Assembly (NCBI GenBank): GCA_002498525.1 | Contig: DAHR01000018.1 | Coordinates: forward strand, 17,341-29,146 | Reading direction: 5' to 3' | Length of the DNA stretch: 11,806 nucleotides | From: Euryarchaeota archaeon UBA58 | Lineage (GTDB): Archaea; Thermoplasmatota; Poseidoniia; Poseidoniales; Thalassarchaeaceae | Position numbers and translations under genes: made by a program | The notes under the pieces: generated by a model | What the model was told of the DNA's origin: nothing | Database searches by the model: none | The model's input: only the letters and a program-made list of their open reading frames with translations | Shown here: piece by piece, positions 1 to 6,783 of the stretch | Numbering within the stretch: position 1 is the stretch's first letter | How the letters are laid out: every line of letters starts with the position of its first letter

Positions 1-975
1 GGCCAAGGTCAAGGCCAAGGTCAATCCGGACAGCAAGGCGGTCAAGGCCAAGGTCAAGGCCAGAACGGCCAGCAAGGCAACGGACAGAACCAAGGTTCAC
101 AGTCCGGCCAAGATGGTCAGCAAGGCAGTGGTCAGCAGGGTGGAGAACAATCCAACCAGCAAGACAACGGTCAGGGTCAACAGCAGGGCGGAGAACAATC
201 CGGCCAGCAAGGCCAGCAAGAGGGTGAAAGCCAGAATGGTAACAACCAGAATGGACAGAACCAGCAACAGCAAGGCCAGACCCAAGACAATAACCAAGGC
301 CAGCAGGGTCAGCAGTCTGATCAGCAGCAAAGCCAACAGCTCGACAACCAAGACCAGAACGGCGAGAACGACAACGATGGAGACGGAATCCCGGACGACC
401 TGGACTTCGACGATGACAATGATGGCATCCCGGACTACCAGGACGAGTTCCCGGAGGACCACGACAACGACGGCATCAATGACGCTGAGGATGATGACGA
501 TGACGGCGACGGCATAGACGACCGAGAGGAAGTCAATGACGGAGACCCGAACTCGAACATCTACGATCACGACAACGATGGCGTTCGCGACAATGTTGAC
601 TTCGACATCGACAACGATGGCATCGACAACTGGAACGACGTTGGACCGAACGGTGAGGACTACTCACGCGATCACGACAACGACGGACTGAACGACGGTG
701 TTGACGACGACGATGACAACGACAACATCCTCGATGTCGACGAAGTCGACGGAGCTATCGGTGTCTGGAGGTATGACCATGACAATGATGGAATCCCCGA
801 CATGATCGATACCGACGACGACAACGACGGTCTCTCCGACTGGTTCGAGCAGAACGACGGCTGGGATTACACCGGCCAGTTCGATCACGACAACGACGGA
901 ATCGAGGATTACCTCGATGACGACGATGACGCTGACGGCATCCTCGACGAGGATGAGAACAGCGACGTCCTGTGA
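1..975 (+). CDS. C-terminal part of a secreted/surface protein with Q/G/N-rich tract and Asp-rich calcium-binding repeats (5' end outside window)
   Basis: Frame 1 is open from the first base to a TGA at 973-975 (324 codons); no start is visible, so the gene begins upstream. Residues 1-120 or so are almost only Gln, Gly, Asn and Ser (GQ-type repeats), likely a disordered linker. From about residue 125 the protein is dominated by DxDxDG motifs. The block DHDNDG starts at bases 457, 565, 670, 775 and 883, a 35-36-residue period, with additional DNDG copies between (for example base 604). Such motifs resemble thrombospondin type 3 and EF-hand-like calcium-binding loops of secreted proteins. The C-terminus ends acidic (ENSDVL) with no membrane helix or sorting motif. 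Inference: extracellular, calcium-stabilised stalk or cell-surface protein; the functional domain is presumably upstream. The reading frame and repeats are certain; the role is not. Confidence 0.85.
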   Translation, partial: GQGQGQGQSGQQGGQGQGQGQNGQQGNGQNQGSQSGQDGQQGSGQQGGEQSNQQDNGQGQQQGGEQSGQQGQQEGESQNGNNQNGQNQQQQGQTQDNNQGQQGQQSDQQQSQQLDNQDQNGENDNDGDGIPDDLDFDDDNDGIPDYQDEFPEDHDNDGINDAEDDDDDGDGIDDREEVNDGDPNSNIYDHDNDGVRDNVDFDIDNDGIDNWNDVGPNGEDYSRDHDNDGLNDGVDDDDDNDNILDVDEVDGAIGVWRYDHDNDGIPDMIDTDDDNDGLSDWFEQNDGWDYTGQFDHDNDGIEDYLDDDDDADGILDEDENSDVL

Positions 976-1045
976 AACAGGTACGACGCTGGTCAAAACT
1001 GCTCAGGCCCGCGACCGTCTTCTGACGTTGCGCGGTGACAGGTTC

Positions 1046-1069
1046 CCCGAGGGCGCTTCAGTCCTCGGG
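1046..1069. terminator. Possible bidirectional terminator hairpin between convergent genes
   Basis: CCCGAGG at 1046-1052 pairs perfectly with CCTCGGG at 1063-1069 across a 10-nt loop, and a second small stem GGGCG/CGCCC (1067-1071/1075-1079) overlaps it. On + a pyrimidine-rich run follows. It lies between the stop of the surface-protein gene and the stop of the convergent flap endonuclease gene, the usual place for such a structure. Archaeal termination relies mostly on U-tracts, so function is uncertain. Confidence 0.3.
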
Positions 1070-1091
1070 CGAATCGCCCCTTCTCTCTATT

Positions 1092-2099
1092 TCAGAAGTC
1101 GAAGAGAGTCGGCTGGCTGTCAGATTTGAGGTGGTTGGCATTGGCCAGCCGCTTGAGGGCCCGCTTGAGGCGACGCTCGGAGAAGCCGAACTCGCCTTGC
1201 AGAAATTCCCGCAACCTCTCCTCGACCGCCTTCGTCGATTCGGGCAGCGGCTCGGGATGGATCGGGTGATTGTGGAAGAGGCCTCGAATGGTCTCGATGT
1301 CCTCGGGCATCTCGAAGTCTTTGACCTCGGCAACGGCCTCCATCGTCCCATGCTCACGAATCAGTTTGAGGCCGGTTTTTGGGCCGATGCCTCTGATTCC
1401 GGGATGGAAGTCGGTACCAATCATTATCGCCAAATCGACCAATTGCTCGCGCGTGATGTTGTGGTTTTCGAGTAACTCCGCCAAGACGATCTTCTCGGCG
1501 ACGACCATTCGACCGAACTTACGCCGGCCATGACTGGTCAGATTGCGAATCATCACTGGTGAGCCGTAGAGCAGAGTGTCCCAATCCTGGCTCGCTACCG
1601 CAGCAACTTCACCGTTTGCACAACGAACAGCGCCAGCACCCTCCGCCTCCATCGGTGCTTCGATCCAGACGAGGCCGAGGCAATCGAAGAGTCGCTTGGT
1701 CTGAGCAACCATCTCACGCGTGTATTCGGCGGTCTGAGGCCCGAGTTTCTTCGCCAGCGCCATGTCCTCGGCTTCAATCGCCGCCTCCCATTTGGCGTTC
1801 GCATTATCCTTGCGAATCCTGCGACCCGCAAGAGTCTCCATCTTCAGTTCGTGCGGGTGACCATCGAAAATGAAAACAGGCTCAATCCCATTCTCAAGCA
1901 TCCATGTCGCCCGATCCAGAAATCCCATCAGATGAGCGACAGGCCGTCCCTCGTAAGAGAGCGGTTTCCCGTCCGCCCCAGTCAAGCTGGTGATGAATTG
2001 GTAGGCATTGAGGAAGACATCGACCGCAACACGTTGTCCCGAGAACTCCCCCAAATCAAGCGGATGAGCAGTCGCCAAATCCCTCAGATTACAACCCAA
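1092..2099 (-). CDS. fen: Flap endonuclease 1 (FEN-1, XPG/RAD2 family)
   Basis: A 335-residue structure-specific nuclease that removes 5' flaps during Okazaki-fragment maturation and base-excision repair; the length is normal for archaeal FEN-1. Metal-binding acidic residues are all in place: D27 (VAVDVF), D79 (FDG), E151 and E153 (APMEAEGAGA), D172 and D174 (SQDWD), D230 (GTDFHPGIRGIGPK, the helix-hairpin-helix region). The last seven residues, QPTLFDF (329-335), are a PCNA-interacting PIP box, which marks the archaeal/eukaryotic family. The start is a TTG: a TAG lies in frame at 2103-2105, so nothing further upstream is possible. The TTG gives the conserved MG N-terminus, and GGGGGAG sits 6 nt before it. 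Transcribed divergently from the tRNA methyltransferase gene and convergently with the surface-protein gene. Confidence 0.95.
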   Translation of the reverse strand: MGCNLRDLATAHPLDLGEFSGQRVAVDVFLNAYQFITSLTGADGKPLSYEGRPVAHLMGFLDRATWMLENGIEPVFIFDGHPHELKMETLAGRRIRKDNANAKWEAAIEAEDMALAKKLGPQTAEYTREMVAQTKRLFDCLGLVWIEAPMEAEGAGAVRCANGEVAAVASQDWDTLLYGSPVMIRNLTSHGRRKFGRMVVAEKIVLAELLENHNITREQLVDLAIMIGTDFHPGIRGIGPKTGLKLIREHGTMEAVAEVKDFEMPEDIETIRGLFHNHPIHPEPLPESTKAVEERLREFLQGEFGFSERRLKRALKRLANANHLKSDSQPTLFDF

Positions 2100-2187
2100 A
2101 CTCTACTCCCCCGTCATGCCTAGACCTGTGCTATGCGTCGAGGCATTTAGGGTTGAAGTCGCGCGCGAGACGAACGGAGGCAAGAGA
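2100..2187. promoter_or_regulatory. Divergent promoter region between fen and the tRNA methyltransferase gene
   Basis: If the + gene starts at GTG 2188, these 88 bases separate two divergent starts and must hold both promoters. The only AT-richer patch is CATTTAGGG around 2147-2155, readable on - as CCCTAAATG, a weak candidate for a shared TATA region. GGGGGAG (2106-2112 on -) serves fen. No clean TTTATATA-type box is visible, so promoter positions are not resolved. Confidence 0.35.
2176..2180 (+). promoter_or_regulatory. Ribosome binding site that favours the GTG start at 2188
   Basis: GGAGG lies exactly 7 nt before an in-frame GTG at 2188-2190. The same 7-nt spacing is used before oxidase subunits I, III and IV in this window. 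The upstream ATG at 2116 has no comparable motif before it (CTCCCCCGTC). Confidence 0.6.
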
Positions 2188-3336
2188 GTGCAAGGTCTGA
2201 CTCTGATTGGCAGCGGTTGGCATCCAGCGCTGTTTCGCTCCGAGGCCGAGGCACTCGCAGGTCCGATCGGCCTCGTCCATCCACGCATCGTGGTTACCGA
2301 ATCCAACGGTCAAGAGACTCTTCAGCGGCTTTCGCGCGCAGCACTGCTCGACGATGTCCTGCTGCGCGGTCAGAATAGCGCACCGATCGACGCCGAGTCA
2401 ATCGCCGAGAAAATCGCTTTCTGGGCAATCGAGAATTTACCTGGTGGTAGTTTCGCGATTCGCCCACGAGGTTTGGGCCAAGGCATCGATGGCCTGTCGA
2501 AAACGGCCATCGCACAAACGGCAGGCGGCCTCATCAGCAGTCCGAATCACCCCGTCGACCTCGAAAATCCCGAGCATGAGATTGTGGTCGTTCTCGCAGC
2601 CCCCGAAGACCCGCCGAACCACCCAGACCCTCTGGCCGATTCTCCCGCACGAATCGTCTGGGGTCTGCGCCATCCCGAGTGGCAGCGCCCCGATTATGCT
2701 GGACGCTCCCCGACCGACCGGCCATTCTTCCAACCTGTCTCACTCGACCCTCGACTGGCCAGACTGTTGATTTCGCTGGGCCACAGAATCGATTTCACAC
2801 CTACAACGGTCATCGACCCATTCTGCGGAACCGGCGGAATCGTCATCGAAGGCATGCTCGCCGGACTCAATATTCTCGCCTCCGACCTTGACGGCAGAAT
2901 GGTCGCTGGAACCACACGGAACCTGACATGGGCAGCCAAGAATTCCGCCGAAGTGGCTTGGGATGTGCAGGAGATGAACGTTGGGATGATACCCGATTTG
3001 TGGGGTAAGGTGAGCGGTGCAATCTTCGCTTTCGATCCCCCATACGGACGCAATGCATGGAAGTCTGACGACGGATTCCAACTGCTTCTGAAGGCTTGTT
3101 CAGCGGCTCGCTCAATCGACGATACAGGCTCTCTGTGCACGCTTTTGCCGACCGAACCGACAATCTTCGAAAAGACTCGTGACCCTGACTCGCCCGACCC
3201 TCTGGTCATGGGATTGCCATGGGTTGAAGTCGCCGATCAGATGCTCGAGCGCGGCTGGCGAGTGGTACTGACCGCGCCCGTCAAAGTTCATCGCAGCCTC
3301 GCTCGCTTGCTGGTTGTTTGCCACCCGTCGCATTGA
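2188..3336 (+). CDS. trmG10: tRNA (guanine-10-N2)-methyltransferase, TrmG10 family
   Basis: SAM-dependent methylase that modifies G10 in the D-arm of tRNA (mono- and dimethylation in characterised archaeal members). With the GTG start it has 382 residues. The N-terminal half corresponds to the THUMP-type RNA-binding part. The catalytic half opens with DRPFFQPVSLDPRLAR (from about 177), the family's RPFFHP...SPKLAR block. It continues with the SAM-binding motif DPFCGTGG (210-217), the acidic residue of motif II in SDLD (about 232-235), and the catalytic N6/N2-methylase motif DPPYGRN (283-289). The start choice rests on GGAGG 7 nt upstream and on the family N-terminus matching LTLIGSGWHPALFRSEAEAL. 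An in-frame ATG at 2116 would add 24 residues but leave only 16 bp to the divergent fen start. It ends 27 bp before tRNA-Arg, so the two may be co-transcribed. Confidence 0.88.
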   Translation: MQGLTLIGSGWHPALFRSEAEALAGPIGLVHPRIVVTESNGQETLQRLSRAALLDDVLLRGQNSAPIDAESIAEKIAFWAIENLPGGSFAIRPRGLGQGIDGLSKTAIAQTAGGLISSPNHPVDLENPEHEIVVVLAAPEDPPNHPDPLADSPARIVWGLRHPEWQRPDYAGRSPTDRPFFQPVSLDPRLARLLISLGHRIDFTPTTVIDPFCGTGGIVIEGMLAGLNILASDLDGRMVAGTTRNLTWAAKNSAEVAWDVQEMNVGMIPDLWGKVSGAIFAFDPPYGRNAWKSDDGFQLLLKACSAARSIDDTGSLCTLLPTEPTIFEKTRDPDSPDPLVMGLPWVEVADQMLERGWRVVLTAPVKVHRSLARLLVVCHPSH

Positions 3337-3363
3337 AAACGGAACGGCTGTCGTCGAGTGACA

Positions 3364-3440
3364 GGACTGTTAGGGTAGTCTGGATATCCTTCCGGCTTTC
3401 GGAGCCGGAGACGTGGGTTCGAATCCTGCACGGTCCGCCA
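3364..3440 (+). tRNA. tRNA-Arg (anticodon UCG), CCA encoded
   Basis: A complete cloverleaf can be folded by hand. The acceptor GGACTGT (3364-3370) pairs with ACGGTCC (3430-3436) with one U-G pair. The D-arm starts at 3373 and contains the conserved GG at 3382-3383. The anticodon stem CCGGC/GCCGG (3392-3396/3404-3408) is perfect with loop TTTCGGA; the anticodon TCG is at 3399-3401, reading CGA. The T-arm is GTGGG/CCTGC with loop TTCGAAT (3418-3424). The discriminator is G3437 and CCA follows at 3438-3440. The D-arm pattern (G10-U25, U13-U22 opposition) resembles archaeal tRNA-Arg. No intron. The 3' strand also takes part in a competing inverted repeat just downstream. Confidence 0.95.
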
Positions 3441-3469
3441 ACTTCTGATTTCAGGACTGTGCAGGATTC
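3421..3469 (+). repeat. 16-bp inverted repeat overlapping the 3' end of tRNA-Arg
   Basis: Bases 3421-3436 (T-loop 3' part, T-stem and acceptor 3' strand of the tRNA) are complementary over 16 bp, with a single G-U, to 3454-3469; the loop is 17 nt. The downstream arm begins with CAGGACTGT (3452-3460), a direct copy of 3362-3370, the tRNA's own 5' acceptor strand with its two preceding bases. A transcript running past the tRNA could fold this hairpin instead of the cloverleaf 3' half. It could equally act as a terminator for tRNA-Arg or the convergent cysteine synthase gene; only a weak T-rich run follows. Confidence 0.8.
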
Positions 3470-3498
3470 TCGTCTCAAACTCACTTTCGTGAATTGGG

Positions 3499-4443
3499 CT
3501 AATCATAGAGGCCTTCGCTGAGATATTTGAGACCTGAGTCCACCGCTATCGCTACTACTGTGTGTCCCGGCCCGAGTTCTGCTGCGATTTCGAGTGCACC
3601 GGCGACATTCATCCCGCTCGAAGTGCCGGCGAAGATTCCCTCCTCGCGTGCCAACCTAACAGCTGTCTCGCGCGCGACCGCCTCATCGATTCCACGCACC
3701 TCATCGTAGGGTGCGTCCTCGAGATGAGGCGGAATGAAGCCGAGGGCAATCCCTTCGACATTGTGTGATCCGGATACTCCTTGGGAGATGATTGCCGATG
3801 ACTTCGGTTCGAGAGCAACGATGCGCGTATCCTGCCCAGCATCGCGCAGTGCAGCCCTGACTCCACAGATGGTGCCACCTGTACCGACCGACTCGCAGAA
3901 TGCGTGGATAGGGCCATCGATCTGCTCGATGATCTCTTCACCCAATCTTCGGAATCCATCGATGATGTCTTCATTGTTGAGTTGGTCGGTGAAGAAGTAA
4001 TTCTCATCTTCTGCTAATTCTGCAGCACGGCCGATCATCGCGCGTATCACCTCGGCCGTGATTTTGCCATCCGGACTCTCGATGACTTCCAATTCAGCCC
4101 CGAAAGCCGTCATCGTATCCAACTTCTCTTTGCCAAAAGGGTCTGCCGAGATGATATGGAAATGGTAGTCTTTGACAGCACAGACGAAAGCCAGTCCTGA
4201 GCCTGTGCTGCCGCCCGAGAACTCGACCACACTCATTCCCGGACGCAATTCGCCACGCCTCTCAGCACCTTCGATCATAGCCAGAGCCATTCGGTCCTTC
4301 TTCGAGCCGGTCGGGTTGTAATACTCGAGTTTCACGTAGACGTCGGCGCTGCCTTCAGGAACTATTCGGTTGAGTTTGACCAGAGGTGTGTTGCCTATCG
4401 CGTCGAGTGCGGAGGCGGCAATCGAGGGAGGTGCATCTGTCAT
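3499..4443 (-). CDS. PLP-dependent cysteine synthase family protein (beta-family fold II)
   Basis: A 314-residue fold-type II PLP enzyme, the usual length for O-acetylserine sulfhydrylases, which make cysteine from O-acetylserine (or a related activated serine) and sulfide. The PLP-lysine motif NPTGSKKDR places K49 as the Schiff-base lysine. The phosphate cup GTGGT is at 187-191, and VDSG (301-304) contains the serine that contacts the pyridine nitrogen. The substrate/asparagine loop reads SGGSTGSGLA (76-85): S79 occupies the position of the conserved Asn in TSGNTG of classical CysK. I recall this GGSTG variant from other family members annotated only as cysteine-synthase-like, so the exact substrate (cysteine synthase, cystathionine beta-synthase or cysteine desulfhydrase) is open. 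No Shine-Dalgarno is evident before the ATG. Same strand as ribD with 115 bp between them. Confidence 0.88.
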   Translation of the reverse strand: MTDAPPSIAASALDAIGNTPLVKLNRIVPEGSADVYVKLEYYNPTGSKKDRMALAMIEGAERRGELRPGMSVVEFSGGSTGSGLAFVCAVKDYHFHIISADPFGKEKLDTMTAFGAELEVIESPDGKITAEVIRAMIGRAAELAEDENYFFTDQLNNEDIIDGFRRLGEEIIEQIDGPIHAFCESVGTGGTICGVRAALRDAGQDTRIVALEPKSSAIISQGVSGSHNVEGIALGFIPPHLEDAPYDEVRGIDEAVARETAVRLAREEGIFAGTSSGMNVAGALEIAAELGPGHTVVAIAVDSGLKYLSEGLYD

Positions 4444-4464
4444 CGGCTGTGAGTAAGGCAGAGG

Positions 4465-4488
4465 TTGAGATAAGAATTACCATCTCAA
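4465..4488. promoter_or_regulatory. Operator-like inverted repeat upstream of the cysteine synthase gene
   Basis: TTGAGAT (4465-4471) and ATCTCAA (4482-4488) form perfect 7-base arms around a 10-base AT-rich spacer, 22-45 bp before the start codon. Two more bases on each side nearly extend the symmetry. Position and form suit a dimeric regulator overlapping the core promoter, or an mRNA hairpin in the leader. No known regulator motif is recognised. Confidence 0.4.
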
Positions 4489-4558
4489 TCCGTATGAATT
4501 TCTTTGCAAATCCACCAAAGAACTCCGCTCGAATCGTGCAGCGAGTTTTTCCATTCAT

Positions 4559-5662
4559 TCAACTCCAGTGGCTGATGGTATCTTCAGAGACCTCGAGGCT
4601 GTTGATTTTGTGCAATCCTGCCGCCTCGAGGTCTGCCTCACCAAAGGTGTCTCCACTTCCAGAGAGTTCAACCGGAGATTGGCATAGGTGGGCGCGGTCG
4701 ACGAGTCCTGCAGTGAGGAATCGCGCCCAAGTGTCGGGCCCGCCTTCGATCATCAGGGATTGAATACCGCGGTCGCCGAGGAAATCAAGAATTCTAGCGA
4801 CTGGAATCTCACCGCTCTCGGCGGCGAGGACGACGCGCTCGACGTGGGCAGCATCGCTGGCAGAGCTCGCCTCGAATGCTTCGGCGTGAATCAGCATCGT
4901 TGGTGCCTCGCCGTCGGTCATCAATCTGCAAGCATCAGGAATGCGCCCGCTCGGGTCGATGACAACGCGCAAGGGTGCCTCGCGCGGCCCGATGTCCGGG
5001 CCGCGAACAGTCAGCGAAGGGTCGTCGCGAATCACCGTTTTCACACCGACGAGGACAGCCATGGATTCGGCCCGAAGTTGGTGGACTATGTCGAGGGCTT
5101 CGGCACTTGAGAAGCGTTGAGCAGGAGCATTCGGGTCACAGTCGACTCGGCCATGCGCATCGATCGCCGCCTTCAGCAGGACATGTGGGCGACGGTGTTC
5201 GCACCAGTGCAGAAACTCGTCCATCTGAGCCGAACATTCAGCCGACAGCAAGCCAGTCTCAACAGTAATCCCCTCGTCCTCCAGAGCCTCAGCCCCACCT
5301 CCTCGGACGGTTGGATTGGGGTCATTCGCACCGATTACAACACGCTTCACGCCCGCCCAAAGAAGCGCCTCAGTGCAGGGTGGAGTTCTCCCAAAGTGGT
5401 TGCAAGGCTCGAGCGTCACGTAAGCGGTCGAGCCTTGAGTCGCTACACCCTTCGCCTCAGCATCAGCAATAGCCATCTGCTCAGCGTGCAGTCCCCCAAG
5501 ATGGTCGTGCCAGCCCTCAGCGATGATTTCGCCGCCACGAACCAGAACACATCCGACCAGTGGATTAGGCATTACCCGGTGGCGACCACGTTCGGCGAGC
5601 TCGATGGCTCGCCGCATGAACACCTCTTCAGACATGATTCCCAACTTCAGCGGATTGCCCAT
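4559..5662 (-). CDS. ribD: Bifunctional riboflavin biosynthesis protein RibD (pyrimidine deaminase / reductase)
   Basis: Catalyses two successive riboflavin steps: deamination of the diaminopyrimidine formed by GTP cyclohydrolase II, then NADPH-dependent reduction of the ribosyl side chain. Length is 367 residues, like bacterial RibD. N-terminal deaminase: the zinc/catalytic HAE is at 59-61 and the zinc cysteines are in EPCNHFGRTPPC (C87, C96). C-terminal reductase: VLLKAAIDAHGRV (161-173), GVKTVIRDDPSLTVR (206-220) and EGGP (306-309). Start: GGAGG on - (5674-5678) lies 8 nt before GTG 5665 and 11 nt before ATG 5662. The domain would also tolerate ATG 5635, whereas a GTG at 5719 would abut the divergent kinase start. 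The fused deaminase-reductase is the bacterial arrangement; most archaea use a reductase alone and reduce before deaminating. Confidence 0.93.
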   Translation of the reverse strand: MGNPLKLGIMSEEVFMRRAIELAERGRHRVMPNPLVGCVLVRGGEIIAEGWHDHLGGLHAEQMAIADAEAKGVATQGSTAYVTLEPCNHFGRTPPCTEALLWAGVKRVVIGANDPNPTVRGGGAEALEDEGITVETGLLSAECSAQMDEFLHWCEHRRPHVLLKAAIDAHGRVDCDPNAPAQRFSSAEALDIVHQLRAESMAVLVGVKTVIRDDPSLTVRGPDIGPREAPLRVVIDPSGRIPDACRLMTDGEAPTMLIHAEAFEASSASDAAHVERVVLAAESGEIPVARILDFLGDRGIQSLMIEGGPDTWARFLTAGLVDRAHLCQSPVELSGSGDTFGEADLEAAGLHKINSLEVSEDTISHWS

Positions 5663-5719
5663 CACACTTGATTCCTCCATTCGCGAGGATTCAAGTTCGG
5701 AACGAACCCTCGGTATCAC
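5663..5719. promoter_or_regulatory. Short divergent promoter region between ribD and the lipid kinase gene
   Basis: Fifty-seven bases separate the two divergent starts. On - it contains the GGAGG that serves ribD. On + nothing resembling a Shine-Dalgarno precedes the kinase ATG (ACCCTCGGTATCAC), suggesting a leaderless or near-leaderless transcript. No clear TATA box is seen. Confidence 0.3.
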
Positions 5720-6751
5720 ATGCCGCGCATCGCCTGTATCCTCAATCCGAAAGCAAGAGACGGCGTCTCAGCCAAGCAATGGCCCGATTTTGAGATCGCC
5801 CTCATCGCCGCCGGCTACGAAATCGACCTCTACAAAACTGAAGCACCCGGCCACGCAGTCGACCTCGCAGCCAACCTTCTGGCCGACGACCATGAGATGA
5901 TTGTAGCAGTCGGAGGCGACGGGACAGTCCACGAAGTTGCAAGCGCATTACGAGGAACTGGACGAACGTTGGGGATACTGCCTATCGGCAGCGGAAACGA
6001 TTTCGCCCGAGCATTGGGAATCCCGCTTTTTGACATCCAGGGCGCAGTCGATACACTCGCTAATGGCTCAGACCACACAGTTGGCGGAGTGCGGTGCGAA
6101 GGACCCCCTTCACCACACCACGACAATTTCCCGACCCCGAATCCCCACCCTTGCAATGGCGAGCCACGAAGGGCAGGAAACCTCGTCCGCTGGTCCTTTC
6201 TCGAAATCGACAGCGGCGTCACATCTAGCGTCAACCGCATGAAGATCGAAGGCGTATACAGCTGGATTCGCGGCCACAAGAAGTACACTGTGTTGGGTAT
6301 TCGGGCGATTATCGGCTGGAAGAGTCAGAAAGCGTGGATGAGAATCAACGGCGCCGATGCAAGCATCGTCGACATGCAGGGATTGTTCGTCATCAGCCAA
6401 TGCGAGACTTTCGGTGGTGGTTTTCGAGTCGCTCCAGGGATTCACCCGAAGCGCGACTGCGCATCGCTGCTCATCGCTCTGGGACTATCGAAAATACAGA
6501 TGCTCATGGTCATGGGACCGCTCGAGAAGGGGACTCACGTCGGCAAATGGGGTAAGATCACGATGCAGGATTGTCAGAGTTTCGAAATCGGCGCCCTCGA
6601 TGAGAATGGCAATATTTCCGAAGACGCAACCCACGACCCGACTCTGTTCGTCACCGTCGATGGTGAGTCTTGTCTGACTACACCTTGCAGTTTCGAGTTC
6701 CACCCAGAGCAACTCATCGTTCGCGGCGCAGCCTCGATCCCCAATGAATGA
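5720..6751 (+). CDS. Diacylglycerol kinase-family lipid kinase (DAGK catalytic domain, YegS/LCB5 type)
   Basis: A 343-residue ATP-dependent lipid kinase. The family phosphorylates diacylglycerol, sphingoid bases or similar lipids at the membrane face; in an archaeon an isoprenoid glycerol lipid is a reasonable but unproven substrate. The N-terminus MPRIACILNPKA is the canonical first strand, so the ATG is secure although no ribosome-binding motif precedes it. The nucleotide-binding motif GGDGTVHEV lies at 65-73, the second block LPIGSGNDFARALGIP at 87-102, and the C-terminal VDGE at 313-316. An insertion rich in Pro, His and Asn (about 126-152) separates the two lobes where relatives have a short linker. 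No transmembrane segment. Divergent from ribD, convergent with tRNA-Ser. Confidence 0.88.
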   Translation: MPRIACILNPKARDGVSAKQWPDFEIALIAAGYEIDLYKTEAPGHAVDLAANLLADDHEMIVAVGGDGTVHEVASALRGTGRTLGILPIGSGNDFARALGIPLFDIQGAVDTLANGSDHTVGGVRCEGPPSPHHDNFPTPNPHPCNGEPRRAGNLVRWSFLEIDSGVTSSVNRMKIEGVYSWIRGHKKYTVLGIRAIIGWKSQKAWMRINGADASIVDMQGLFVISQCETFGGGFRVAPGIHPKRDCASLLIALGLSKIQMLMVMGPLEKGTHVGKWGKITMQDCQSFEIGALDENGNISEDATHDPTLFVTVDGESCLTTPCSFEFHPEQLIVRGAASIPNE

Positions 6752-6783
6752 CCCAGTAATTTCCCTCCCACAGCGAACACCAC

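Noticed and set aside
1..360. Short tandem-like repeats that could suggest a CRISPR or satellite array
   Set aside because: The repeats are 6-12-base GGCCAAGGTCAA-type units within an open frame encoding Gln/Gly; there are no unique spacers of uniform length.
97..570. Long, very hydrophobic open frame on the - strand opposite the surface-protein gene
   Set aside because: It is the reverse complement of the Q/G/N- and Asp-rich repeats (Gln/Asp codons read backwards give Leu/Val/Ile), so its hydrophobicity is an artefact of repeat composition.
3364..3470. tRNA-Arg 3' end as an integration (att) site of a mobile element
   Set aside because: Integration leaves a direct repeat of the tRNA 3' end; here the copy is inverted, only 17 nt away, and no integrase or foreign gene follows.
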